Origin: Paracoccaceae bacterium
GTDB taxonomy: Bacteria > Pseudomonadota > Alphaproteobacteria > Rhodobacterales > Rhodobacteraceae
Length of the DNA: 64,000 nt
NCBI GenBank assembly: GCA_024742405.1
Contig: JANSYP010000001.1
Coordinates: 124,001 to 188,000 of the forward strand
Direction: 5' to 3'
The notes beneath the pieces are model-generated. The model ran no database searches. It was not told the origin of the DNA and saw nothing but the letters and a program-made list of their open reading frames with translations. Positions 35,083 through 43,945 of the stretch are shown one piece after another (position 1 is the stretch's first letter; every line of letters starts with the position of its first letter). The position numbers and the translations under genes were made by a program.

Positions 35083-37416
35083 ATGGACGACATCCCAAGC
35101 TCCGACGATCTGGACCCAGAAGAATTGGGCGAACCGCTGCGTCGTGCCCTGGGCTCACGTTACCTGACCTACGCGCTCAGCACCATCATGCACCGGGCGC
35201 TGCCCGATGCGCGCGACGGGCTGAAGCCCGTGCACCGCCGGATCCTCTATGCGATGCGGGAATTGCGGTTGAGTTCAACGGGCGGGTTCCGGAAGTCGGC
35301 CAAGATCTCGGGCGACGTGATGGGCAACTATCACCCGCACGGAAATCAGGCGATCTATGATGCGATGGCCCGGCTCGCGCAGGATTTCAACATCCGCTAC
35401 CCGTTGGTCAACGGGCAGGGCAATTTCGGCAATATCGATGGCGATAATCCAGCCGCCGAGCGCTATACCGAGGCCCGCCTGACCGCCGCCGCCGAGGCCC
35501 TGATGGAGGGGCTCGACGAGGATGCGGTCGATTTCCGGGACAATTACGACGGCACCCTGACCGAACCCGTGGTGATGCCGGCGGCCTTTCCGAACCTGCT
35601 CGCCAACGGGTCGAGCGGGATCGCGGTGGGCATGGCCACCAATATCGCGCCGCACAATATCGACGAACTGATCGGCGCCTGCCTGCATCTGATCAAGGCG
35701 CCGGACGCCCGCGTGGAAACGCTGGTCGAGAAATACATCCCCGGCCCCGATTTCCCCACCGGCGGCGTCATCGTGGAGCCGCGCGCGAGCATCATCGAGA
35801 CCTACCGGACGGGCCGGGGCGGTTTTCGGCTGCGCGCCCGTTGGGAGGTCGAGGATCTGGGCCGCGGCCAGTGGCAGGTCGTGGTCACGGAGATCCCCTA
35901 CCAGGTCCAGAAATCGAAGCTCATCGAAAAGCTCGCCGAGCTCATCCAGACCAAGAAGCTGCCGATCCTCGCGGATGTGCGCGACGAGAGTGCGGAGGAT
36001 ATCCGCATCGTGCTGGAGCCGCGCTCGCGCAATGTGGCGCCCGACGTGCTCATGGGCACGCTCTTCCGGCTGAGCGAGCTCGAGGTGCGGTTTTCGCTCA
36101 ACATGAATGTGTTGATCGACGGGCGCACGCCCAAGGTCTGCGGGCTGACCGAGGTTCTGCGCGCCTTCCTCGACCACCGCCGCGAGGTGCTGCTGCGCCG
36201 GGCACGCTACCGGCTGGGCAAGATCGACCACCGGCTGGAAGTGCTTGAGGGACTCATCGTCGCCTTCCTCAACCTCGACCGCGTGATCGACATCATCCGC
36301 TATGATGACGATCCGAAGGCCGCGCTGATGGCCGAGGACTGGTCGCTCAAAACCCCGCGCGCCGCCGATGAGGCCGCCTATGTCAGCCCGCTCGACGGTT
36401 CCGCCGTTGCCCCCGGCGCCGGGCTGACCGAAGTGCAGACCGAGGCGATCCTGAACATGCGCCTGCGCAGCCTGCGGCGGCTGGAGGAGATGGCGCTGCT
36501 CGATGAGCGCGACAAGCTCATGGCCGAACGCGCCGAGATCGAGGATCTGCTCGAAGACGGTGCCCTGCAATGGGCCCGTATCGCGGAACAGCTCCGCGAA
36601 ACCCGCAAGGCCTTTGGCAAGAGCTCCGAGGGCGGCGCGCGGCGCACCGGGTTTGCCGAGGCGGTGGAGGTCGCGGACGTGCCGCTCGAGGCGATGATCG
36701 ACCGCGAACCGGTCACCATCGTCTGCTCCGAAATGGGTTGGATCCGCGCCATGAAGGGTCATATCGACCTCGCCCAGGCGCTGAAGTACCGCGACGGCGA
36801 CAGCGGGCGCTTCGTGTTCCATGCCGAGACCACCGACCGGCTGCTGCTTCTGGGCTCCAACGGCCGGGTCTATACGCTCTCGGTCTCGGCTCTGCCCGGC
36901 GGGCGCGGGCTGGGAGAGCCGGTGCGGCTCATGGTCGATCTGCCCAACGACGTGCAGATCGTCGAATTGCGCATCCACCGGCCGGGCGAACGGCTGCTGG
37001 TGGCGTCGGATGCCGGGGACGGGTTCCTGGTGCCGGAGGACGAAATCGTCGCCCAGACGCGCGCGGGCAAACAGGTGCTCAACCTGCGCGGTGCGGCCAG
37101 GGCCGTGGTCTGCCGCGCGGTGGCGGGGGACCATCTCGCTGTGGTGGGCGCAAACCGAAAGCTCTTGATCTTTGCCCTCGATGAGCTGCCGGAGATGTCC
37201 CGCGGCAAGGGTGTGCGGCTGCAGAAATACAAGGACGCGGACACTAGGCTAACCGACGCGCTGGTCTTTGTGCGCGCGGACGGTCTGTCCTGGCCCATGG
37301 GCGACGGGCGCACCCGCACGGTGCGCGATCCGGAGCTTGCCGAGTGGGTGGGCAAACGCGCGAGCGCCGGGCGCATGGCGCCGCGTGGTTTCCCGCGCGA
37401 TAACCGTTTCGCGTAG
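35083..37416 (+). CDS. parC: DNA topoisomerase IV subunit A
   Basis: The protein has 777 residues. With ParE it decatenates replicated chromosomes. The catalytic tyrosine is Tyr128 in AAERYTEARLT. The domains are the breakage-reunion domain (about 20-490) and a C-terminal beta-pinwheel with repeated blade motifs (MGWIRAMKGH, LLLGSNGRVYTL, LLVASDAGDGFLV). The length and the short pinwheel fit ParC rather than GyrA. The quinolone-determining loop reads YHPHGNQAIYD, so Gln occupies the usual Ser position. The start codon at 35083 (MDDIPSSDD) was accepted. Confidence 0.95.
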   Translation: MDDIPSSDDLDPEELGEPLRRALGSRYLTYALSTIMHRALPDARDGLKPVHRRILYAMRELRLSSTGGFRKSAKISGDVMGNYHPHGNQAIYDAMARLAQDFNIRYPLVNGQGNFGNIDGDNPAAERYTEARLTAAAEALMEGLDEDAVDFRDNYDGTLTEPVVMPAAFPNLLANGSSGIAVGMATNIAPHNIDELIGACLHLIKAPDARVETLVEKYIPGPDFPTGGVIVEPRASIIETYRTGRGGFRLRARWEVEDLGRGQWQVVVTEIPYQVQKSKLIEKLAELIQTKKLPILADVRDESAEDIRIVLEPRSRNVAPDVLMGTLFRLSELEVRFSLNMNVLIDGRTPKVCGLTEVLRAFLDHRREVLLRRARYRLGKIDHRLEVLEGLIVAFLNLDRVIDIIRYDDDPKAALMAEDWSLKTPRAADEAAYVSPLDGSAVAPGAGLTEVQTEAILNMRLRSLRRLEEMALLDERDKLMAERAEIEDLLEDGALQWARIAEQLRETRKAFGKSSEGGARRTGFAEAVEVADVPLEAMIDREPVTIVCSEMGWIRAMKGHIDLAQALKYRDGDSGRFVFHAETTDRLLLLGSNGRVYTLSVSALPGGRGLGEPVRLMVDLPNDVQIVELRIHRPGERLLVASDAGDGFLVPEDEIVAQTRAGKQVLNLRGAARAVVCRAVAGDHLAVVGANRKLLIFALDELPEMSRGKGVRLQKYKDADTRLTDALVFVRADGLSWPMGDGRTRTVRDPELAEWVGKRASAGRMAPRGFPRDNRFA

Positions 37417-37626
37417 CGTCCTCAGAACGGTGCCGCGGCGCACGACCACGCGGCCGGCAAAGGCTTGAGGTCCTTTCTCAGTGACGCAGGACACTTACCC
37501 CGTTAACTTTACCTTCCGTTAAGCTTTGAACTCGGCAGTCTTTTCGCTAATTGTTCCCGCATAGCAGGTTTCGGCGGCGACTCATTCCCGACCGTCCGGG
37601 CAGAACTGCTTTTTGTGGAGAGTGAA

Positions 37627-38316
37627 ATGCGTATCAAGTCCTTCGTGGCCGTTGCCGCGACCGTAATGAGTTTTGCCGTCTCGGCAGCCGCCGCACCGCT
37701 CAGCGGCCTTTTCGAAATCGATATCTACAACTACAATTCGGGCGGAAAATCCGGCAATGCCGCTGCGACCGAGGACAATGTCAACGCCAGAGCCGGCGAT
37801 TTCGTCGGCACGATCCTCTATGACGGCGCGCTGGATTTCCGTATCGACACCCGCCGTGGTGCCGACGGCGGCACGCCGCTGATTACCCAGTTCCTGGACA
37901 CCGGCACGGGCAGCTACTCTGTCGACACCGGCGACATTTCCGGACTGTTCCTGAGCAGCGGCGGCGGCAGCGGCGATCCGAAATTCGGCACGACGACGCT
38001 GTTCGATATCGTGGCGGTGTCGCTCGACATGCCGTTCCGCAAATCCTTTTTCGGCGATATCAACCATGATGACGGCATGACCCTGCTTCAGAATGGCTCT
38101 GTCATTGCGGGCTACAGCAAGCCCACGTCGGAGCGCACGACGAGCTACAATTTCGGCGGCGGCGATTTCCGCCTGATCTATGCCTCGGCCAATGGCGACC
38201 CGTCGCTGCTGGAGGTCAATACCAACGTGGCTCCGGTACCTCTGCCTGCGCCTGCACTGATGCTGCTGACGGCCTGCGGCGCGCTGGGTTGGGCGGCACG
38301 GCGTCGCAAAACCTGA
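37627..38316 (+). CDS. secreted VPLPA-CTERM sorting domain protein
   Basis: The protein has 229 residues with an N-terminal signal peptide (cut after SAAAA, about residue 23). The C-terminal sorting signal VPLPAPALMLLTACGALGWAARRRKT has the VPLPA motif, a membrane helix and a basic tail. The domain is common in Rhodobacterales and is processed by an exosortase-like system; proteins of this type are linked to surface polysaccharide or biofilm matrix. The mid region is Gly/Ser/Asp rich without a recognised domain. It is monocistronic with its own terminator. Confidence 0.88.
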   Translation: MRIKSFVAVAATVMSFAVSAAAAPLSGLFEIDIYNYNSGGKSGNAAATEDNVNARAGDFVGTILYDGALDFRIDTRRGADGGTPLITQFLDTGTGSYSVDTGDISGLFLSSGGGSGDPKFGTTTLFDIVAVSLDMPFRKSFFGDINHDDGMTLLQNGSVIAGYSKPTSERTTSYNFGGGDFRLIYASANGDPSLLEVNTNVAPVPLPAPALMLLTACGALGWAARRRKT

Positions 38317-38338
38317 CCCATTTGTCATCGCAATGCGG

Positions 38339-38378
38339 CGGCCGGTCCTTTTTCCAAAGGGCCGGCCGTTTGCGTTTT
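38339..38378 (+). terminator. intrinsic terminator after the VPLPA-CTERM gene
   Basis: A 13-bp stem with one G-T pair (38339-38351 with 38356-38368, loop TTCC) is followed by TTTGCGTTTT. Confidence 0.85.
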
Positions 38379-38599
38379 CAGGACCCTTTCAGTCTGTTGG
38401 GACAGCGTTTGGCGGGCGTGGTAGCGCCTGCTGCAGCGCGCAACCGGATCCCAAGGGCCCGTGACGCAGGCCCCGCGAGACCAGCGGACTGAAGATGACG
38501 CCATGGACCGTGCCGCGGCGCTCGAGCCCGCTCACCATGGCCCAATGCCGTTAGTTTTGCTAAACTAAGGGTTGAATCTTGGAGGGGAGGATATTCTTA

Positions 38600-38782
38600 A
38601 TGGACGATTCCGGTCGTGGTCCCGTCGGGTCCAAAGCACCCGCCACCCGAGACTCTGGCCAGTCTTCGACCGAAGACGACACGCATGTACCTGAAAGTGC
38701 CGAGCATTTCGAACATGTCCTGCGGCGCTTGGTGATCGAGAAAGAAAAGTCCCGCGCTGTACCGCGGGCCCAACTGCGCTGA
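38600..38782 (+). CDS. small acidic/polar protein of unknown function
   Basis: The ORF has 60 codons, MDDSGRGPVGSKAP at the start and a helical C-terminal half (HVPESAEHFEHVLRRLVIEKEKS). GGAGGGGAGG lies about 10 bases before the ATG, a strong ribosome site. It is followed after 13 bp by another small ORF with its own Shine-Dalgarno sequence, so the two may be an operon closed by the terminator at 39104. I recognise no family. The frame could be real or chance; the ribosome site favours real. Confidence 0.5.
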   Translation: MDDSGRGPVGSKAPATRDSGQSSTEDDTHVPESAEHFEHVLRRLVIEKEKSRAVPRAQLR

Positions 38783-38795
38783 AGGGGGAGAGCGG

Positions 38796-39098
38796 ATGGT
38801 CCCGGAACTGCACTTGCGCAAACGCATGCTGACCCGCTGCTACCGGCGGTTTCTCGCGGCGGATCTGGCGTGGCAGCGCGCCGCCGAAGAAGCTGCCGCC
38901 TGGTTTCCCGCGCCGTCGCACAGCCGCCATATGGCCCTGGGCAATCCCGGTTCGCGGATCCGGCAACTCTATGAGATCCGCGCCCGTACAGTCGCTCAGC
39001 TCCAGGTGGCCCGCGACAAGCTTCAGACGGCACAGCACCGTCTGGCGCGCCGCCGCACGCAACCGGTGCTGGTCCTGCGCCTGACGCGCGCGCCTTAA
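38796..39098 (+). CDS. small basic protein of unknown function
   Basis: The ORF has 100 codons and is rich in Arg, Ala and Gln. The middle and end are strongly helical (IRQLYEIRARTVAQLQVARDKLQTAQHRL), possibly a coiled coil. GAAGGGGGAG precedes the ATG at 38796. No family is recognised. Opposite charge character to the preceding small acidic ORF suggests, as inference only, that the two products may interact. Confidence 0.5.
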   Translation: MVPELHLRKRMLTRCYRRFLAADLAWQRAAEEAAAWFPAPSHSRHMALGNPGSRIRQLYEIRARTVAQLQVARDKLQTAQHRLARRRTQPVLVLRLTRAP

Positions 39099-39103
39099 GA
39101 CGT

Positions 39104-39124
39104 AGGCCGGGGCCCGGCTTTTTT
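39104..39124 (+). terminator. intrinsic terminator after the two small ORFs
   Basis: AGGCCGG-GGC-CCGGCTT forms a compact hairpin followed by a run of T (39119-39124). Confidence 0.7.
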
Positions 39125-39206
39125 CGCGCTATACCCATTGGACGCTGCCGATCATGGTCGGACTATGCTACCCGCTGGTCAGACTGACATGATCCGGTGA
39201 CCGCCT

Positions 39207-40862
39207 ATGACTGAAACTTCCGCGAAGACCAGCCACCGCTGGTTCCACCCGCTTGGCCTTTTCTTGGCCGCGCTTTTCTTCACCGCGTCCCTGACCCCGT
39301 CGCTGATCCCGCGCGAGGCCGTCATGCAGGGCGCGCTGGGCGGTGTCGTGGCGATCATCGGCTACCATATCGGGCGCTTTCTCGGCGTCGGCTGGCGCTG
39401 GCTGGAACTGCCTCGCCCGGCGGACCGTACCCTGCGGATCGGCGAGTGGCTTTTGCTGGCCCTCGGCCTCGGGGTTCTGATCTTCGGGTTGTCCCGCGTC
39501 GCGCAGTGGCAGGACGCCACCCGCACGGTCATGAACCTGCCGCCGCTGGAGGATGCGCGCCCGCTCGTGATCCTGGCCACAGGACTCTTTGTCTTCTTCG
39601 CGCTCTGGCTCTTCTTCCGCATCGTCGGGGCGCTGCTCTGGGCGATCGACGCGGCGCTGATGCGCGTCCTCCCGCGCCGGATCGCCATCGGGCTGGGCCT
39701 TGCCGCCACGGTCTGGCTGGTCTGGGCGCTGGTGGACGGCGTCCTGCTGCAGCGGGCCCTGCGTGCGGCGGATGCCTCCTTCGAGGCCGCCGATGTTCTG
39801 ATCGAGCCCGAGATCCCGCAACCGACCGACCCGGACGTAACCGGCAGCGCGATGTCGCTGGTCGAGTGGGACAAGATGGGTCGCTGGGGCAGATTCTTCG
39901 TCACCCAGGGCCCAAAGGCGGAGGAGATCGGAGAATTCTACGGCCCCGGCGCGATGGACCCGGTGCGAGTCTATATCGGGCGGCGGTCGGCCGATGATGC
40001 CCAGGCCCGCGCCAACCTCGCGCTCGCCGAGCTGATCCGCACCGGCGGGTTCGAGCGTAGCACCCTGGTCGTCGTGGTGCCTGTGGGTACGGGCTGGATG
40101 GATCCGGGCGGTCATGACACGCTGGAATTCATGACCGGCGGCGATGTTGCCACCGTGGCCGTCCAGTATTCCTATCTGACCAGCGCACTCTCCCTGATGG
40201 TGCATCCCGAGTACGGGGTGGAGCAGGCCCGCGTCCTGTTTGACACGATTTACGACCACTGGACGACGCTGCCGCCGGAGTCCCGGCCCAAGCTCTATGT
40301 CCACGGGCTTAGCCAGGGTTCGTACAACTCGCAGCGGACCATCCGGCTCTATGACATGCTGGGCGATCCGATCTCCGGCGCGCTCTGGGCGGGCTCGCCC
40401 TTCCTGAGCCCGCTGTGGCAGAATGTACGCGACGGGCGGGAACTCGGCAGTACCGAATGGCAGCCGCAATTCGGCAACGGCTCGCTGGCGCGCGTCATCA
40501 ATCAGGCCGGACGCGCATTGCCCAACCAGACGCAATGGGGCCCAGTGCGGATGGTGTTTCTGCACTATCCGAGCGATCCGATCGTGGCCTTCACCTTCGA
40601 CAGTGCGGTGCGCCGGCCCGACTGGTTCACCGAGGCACGGGCGCCGGATGTCTCGCCGAAGCTGCAATGGTTTCCGATCGTGACGATGTTCCAGCTGGCG
40701 CTCGACATGGCGGTCTCGCTTCAGGTCGAAGGCCATGGGCACTACTATATCGGCGACGATTACATCGACGCATGGGCGTTGGTGCTCGACCCGCCGGGCT
40801 GGTCCGAGGAGCGCGCGGCCGCCCTGCGCGCGGCCTATGACAAGCGGGGCCCGGCATTTTGA
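39207..40862 (+). CDS. membrane-anchored alpha/beta-hydrolase family protein (COG4425 type)
   Basis: The protein has 551 residues. The N-terminal third (about 12-190) has four to five membrane helices, and the C-terminal part is an alpha/beta-hydrolase catalytic domain. The nucleophile serine lies in VHGLSQGSYNSQRT, and segments VVVVPVGTGWMDPGG and WAGSPFLSPLW are family features. The substrate is unknown; lipase/esterase activity is the usual guess. The stop overlaps the next hydrolase gene by 4 bp. Confidence 0.85.
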   Translation: MTETSAKTSHRWFHPLGLFLAALFFTASLTPSLIPREAVMQGALGGVVAIIGYHIGRFLGVGWRWLELPRPADRTLRIGEWLLLALGLGVLIFGLSRVAQWQDATRTVMNLPPLEDARPLVILATGLFVFFALWLFFRIVGALLWAIDAALMRVLPRRIAIGLGLAATVWLVWALVDGVLLQRALRAADASFEAADVLIEPEIPQPTDPDVTGSAMSLVEWDKMGRWGRFFVTQGPKAEEIGEFYGPGAMDPVRVYIGRRSADDAQARANLALAELIRTGGFERSTLVVVVPVGTGWMDPGGHDTLEFMTGGDVATVAVQYSYLTSALSLMVHPEYGVEQARVLFDTIYDHWTTLPPESRPKLYVHGLSQGSYNSQRTIRLYDMLGDPISGALWAGSPFLSPLWQNVRDGRELGSTEWQPQFGNGSLARVINQAGRALPNQTQWGPVRMVFLHYPSDPIVAFTFDSAVRRPDWFTEARAPDVSPKLQWFPIVTMFQLALDMAVSLQVEGHGHYYIGDDYIDAWALVLDPPGWSEERAAALRAAYDKRGPAF

Positions 40863-41749
40863 AGCTACCGTCGACGCGGCGGGGGATCCTGATCTGGATC
40901 GGCGCGGCGTTGATAGCTCTTCTGGCACTCGGCATGGCCGGGCAGGCGGCCATGCGTGTGCTGGGACTGTCGCTGAACCGGACATCTCCCGAGGCCCTGT
41001 CCGCCTTGCTGCGTCCTGTCTATGGCGTGCGCCTGCCCGAGGGCGAAGGCCCCTTTCCGACCGCGTTGCTGGCGTCGGGCTGCGATGGGCCGCAGGATAA
41101 TCTGGAGACCTGGGCCGACACGCTCAACAGCATCGGATGGGCGGCGATCATCGTCGACAGTCATGAGCCGCGGGGCTACGACGCCGACCCGACATGGCGC
41201 CTGGTCTGCACCGGTGCGATGTTGCCCGGCGGTGCCCGGGCGGGCGATCTCGCCGTGGCCCTTGCCGATGCCCGCGCCATGCCCTTCGTCGACCCGGACC
41301 GGCTGGCGCTGATCGGCGCGTCGCACGGTGGCTGGGCGGTGCTGGACCTGCTGGTGCTGGCTGATCTCGGGCGTCGACCGGAAAACCTGACCCGTTGGCC
41401 GGAGGCGCCCGGGGACGACCCGCTGGCCGGAGTCGTCGCGGTCGCGGCCATCTATCCCTATTGCGGCGAGGCAAGCCGCGTGAAACGGGCGGGCTGGGAG
41501 CGCAACGTCGCGGTGCTCCTTGTCCTGGTGGAAGACGATACAGTTGTTGATGAAAGCGATTGCCGGGCACTGGCGGAGCGCGCCCGCAGCGAAGGGCTGC
41601 CCGTAACGGTGGATGTGATCCCGAATGTGACGCACGGATTTGATCAAAGGAGCAAATCCTTCGCGAGTACACTGCTTTTTGATTCTGACGCGACCCAGCA
41701 CCTGATGACGCAGTTTCGGCGGTTTTTCGCCAAGGCGGTCGACCCGTAA
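40859..41749 (+). CDS. alpha/beta hydrolase, dienelactone-hydrolase-like
   Basis: The protein has 296 residues with an N-terminal membrane anchor or signal (ILIWIGAALIALLALGMAGQ). The nucleophile elbow is IGASHGGWAVLD and the C-terminal HGF (NVTHGFDQRS) has the likely catalytic histidine. The proposed start is TTG at 40859, overlapping the TGA of the upstream hydrolase (TTGA), which makes coupled translation plausible. No other start upstream fits. Function beyond hydrolase is unknown. Confidence 0.8.
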   Translation: MKLPSTRRGILIWIGAALIALLALGMAGQAAMRVLGLSLNRTSPEALSALLRPVYGVRLPEGEGPFPTALLASGCDGPQDNLETWADTLNSIGWAAIIVDSHEPRGYDADPTWRLVCTGAMLPGGARAGDLAVALADARAMPFVDPDRLALIGASHGGWAVLDLLVLADLGRRPENLTRWPEAPGDDPLAGVVAVAAIYPYCGEASRVKRAGWERNVAVLLVLVEDDTVVDESDCRALAERARSEGLPVTVDVIPNVTHGFDQRSKSFASTLLFDSDATQHLMTQFRRFFAKAVDP

Positions 41750-41969
41750 AGAGATGTGCTGGAAGGTTCTACACTTTCCAAATATGGTTAACGGTTTACA
41801 AGGTATCATTAAACCGATTTTGCGGGACGGCCTTTTCAATATGCCGCTTGCGCGCAGCTCCTCTCTCAAAATGTCTTAAGATATTCTTTTCAAAAACAGC
41901 TGTTTCTGTTTTGACAAAAACGTCCAGAGATGTATTTTTATGTTCACAAGTCAAAAAGAGAGCGGTCAA

Positions 41970-42302
41970 ATGCAACAAATCAAACTAGACAAGCTGGACA
42001 TGATGTCCCTCGAAGAACTCCAACAGCTTCAAAAAGCTGTCGGAAAGGCGATTGATACTCTGGACGAACGCCGCCGCCGCGAGGCTCTTGCCTCGGTGGA
42101 AGCGAAAGCGCGCGAAATGGGGTTCTCGCTTTCCGATCTGACCGGTGCTCCCGGACGATCAAAGCGTTCCTCGCGTCCGGCACGTTTCCGCCACCCGGAA
42201 AACCCCGAACTGACCTGGAGCGGCCGTGGTCGGCATCCTGCATGGATCAAGATCGCGATTGAAAACGGCGCTGCGCTGGAAGACTTCAAAATCGCAAGCT
42301 GA
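41970..42302 (+). CDS. H-NS family nucleoid protein, HvrA/SpB type
   Basis: The protein has 110 residues. The N-terminal oligomerisation coiled coil (LDKLDMMSLEELQQLQKAVGKAIDTLDERRRRE) and the C-terminal AT-rich DNA-binding loop ELTWSGRGRHPAWI are typical. HvrA of R. capsulatus is a homologue that activates puf and puh in low light, so a role in phototrophy is possible, but the gene is 8 kb from the cluster. ATG 41970 is preferred; an in-frame ATG at 41940 exists. The sequence before it is AT-rich, suggesting autoregulation. Confidence 0.88.
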   Translation: MQQIKLDKLDMMSLEELQQLQKAVGKAIDTLDERRRREALASVEAKAREMGFSLSDLTGAPGRSKRSSRPARFRHPENPELTWSGRGRHPAWIKIAIENGAALEDFKIAS

Positions 42303-42366
42303 ATACCGCACGGCGCGTGACGGCGAAGCTCCACCGGAGTTTCCGACCGGCGCCAGACGGCACATT

Positions 42367-42410
42367 AAAGACGGATTTGCCCGCCAGGCCGCGGGCGTCC
42401 GTCTTTTTTT
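42367..42410 (+). terminator. intrinsic terminator after the H-NS family gene
   Basis: AAAGACGGA pairs with TCCGTCTTT (42367-42375 with 42398-42406), with an inner GCCCGC/GCGGGC stem (42379-42384 with 42391-42396), followed by a T run. Confidence 0.9.
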
Positions 42411-43261
42411 GTTGAACTTGCACCCCGCTCCAGAGCTATGCTCCGCCGGTGTAGACCACAAACGGCGATGGACCGTAAGAGATTGAGTTATCAGCACTTT
42501 ATTCTGCGGTATGCGCACCAGGTTCAGTCTCGTCGCCTGACTTTAGCAAAGGAGGGACGACCGGATCTGTGCAAGTCTCCCGAAAAGTTGCTTTGAGCCG
42601 AGCGAACGTACCTCAGATCTGCTTTTTAATTGGAATAGTGTTGTTCAAGTATGTTTCTTTTTTGGGCTTATCCTATCGTTCGGTGAAAGACCCTTGCTGC
42701 GACGATGTGTAAGTCACACGGTTTGTTCGTCGACCGAGGCTTTCCACAAGTCGTTTCGATGCGGGTCCGATCCAGCTTTGGCTGTTCGGGGCAGGTCACG
42801 TATAAGCAGCATTTCTTGAAATTTATTGTGTCACTGGCGCTGTCAGGCTGTGACGAAGCGGTTTTGCACTTTACGTCACGGAGAATCGCGCAAAACACTC
42901 ACGGCGCCCGGGGCACTAGTTGACGTTAGGTTAATAAACGACTCCATTCGCGGATTGACGCTTGTAGGAAAGTTCCCACAGACATTGAGCCCAAGAATTG
43001 ATCTGTAGGGACCTTTCACATTGCCCACCATGGCAATCCTGGACCTCGCGAAAACCGTGCAAGGGGCAAGAACCACGGGAAAATGACTGCTGGCTGCTTT
43101 TGACCCACCACCGTGACGGATCAGGCGCGCAGTGCGCTGTGTCCTGCCGCAGTGAAAAGGGCGCGGATTGCGCGGAACGCTTCCGTCGAAACAGGGCTCA
43201 TTCCGACCGTATTGTATCAAGGATCTGCAATTTGTCGGGCCGCGCGGTGTTTCTTTCGCTG
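42411..43261. other. low-GC segment without a supported gene
   Basis: About 850 bp are visibly richer in A and T than the surroundings and contain only short frames that match no family I know. No tRNA, transposase motif or clear inverted repeats are seen. TTGACG with downstream TTAATAAAC near 42920-42936 could be a promoter element. It may be an old insertion remnant or contain an untranslated RNA. Confidence 0.5.
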
Positions 43262-43867
43262 TTACCCATCTCGTCCGAGCACAGATTTTACCTGTGAGCG
43301 CAAAGCTGGGAGCAGGTCGGTTTCGAACCAGGCATTGCGTTTGATCCAGGCGTTGTTGCGCCAGGAGGCATGCGGCAGCGGAAAGATCGCGGGTGCGTGG
43401 GCGCGCCAGTTTTGCACCACGTGCGTGACAGGGTCTGAAGTGCCCAAATGGGACTTGTGAGCGTAGCCGCCCACCAGCACCTTGAGCGGCACGGGTCCCA
43501 GAGCCGCGCTCACCGGGTCATGCCAGGTGCGGCGACAGATCGTCGGCGGGGGGAGGTCTGATCCCTTGGCGTTGTAGCCCGGAAAGCAGAAGGCTGCGGG
43601 CACCACTGCGACACGGGCGAGATCGTAGAAGATCTCCTCATCGATCCCGAGCCAGTCCCGGAGCCGATCGCCGGAGGGATCGGTGAACGGGCGACCGGAG
43701 CCGTGCACCCGCAACCCCGGCGCTTGGCCAGCGATCAGGATCCGCGGCGAAGGGCCGAACCAGACGACCGGGCGCGGGGAATGGGCCGTGTGGGTGGCGG
43801 CGAACCGCTCCGCACAAAGGCGGCAGGCCCGGATTTCGGCCTGAAGGTCTGCGATGCTCTGGGCCAT
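43262..43867 (-). CDS. uracil-DNA glycosylase family protein
   Basis: The protein has 201 residues. It has LCAERFA near the start, then ILIAGQAPGLRVHGSGRPFTDPSGDRLRDWLGI, the UDG-superfamily active-site motif, and a late motif LPHASWRNNAWIKRNAW. It is related to the small UDG-like family annotated in many alphaproteobacteria rather than to classical Ung. DNA repair activity is likely but not proved. The ATG at 43867 was chosen; the longer reading frame runs antisense through the SseB gene. It is divergent from sseB. Confidence 0.85.
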   Translation of the reverse strand: MAQSIADLQAEIRACRLCAERFAATHTAHSPRPVVWFGPSPRILIAGQAPGLRVHGSGRPFTDPSGDRLRDWLGIDEEIFYDLARVAVVPAAFCFPGYNAKGSDLPPPTICRRTWHDPVSAALGPVPLKVLVGGYAHKSHLGTSDPVTHVVQNWRAHAPAIFPLPHASWRNNAWIKRNAWFETDLLPALRSQVKSVLGRDG

Positions 43868-43945
43868 GAAGTGGTGTCGCCGCTTGCGTCCGTCCCGGCA
43901 AGGGCTTAGCGCGAAGCGATCCGCAAGGCGAGACCGGGCAGACAG

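Noticed and set aside
39168-40985. Long minus-strand frame of 605 codons
   Set aside because: Antisense of the COG4425-type hydrolase; its composition is typical of high-GC shadow frames.
41890-41930. PpsR operator upstream of the HvrA-type gene
   Set aside because: TGTTTCTGTTTTGACA has only 10 bases between TGT and ACA.
42876-43220. Minus-strand ORF in the low-GC segment
   Set aside because: No domain, no ribosome site and poor coding character; kept only as part of the unassigned region.
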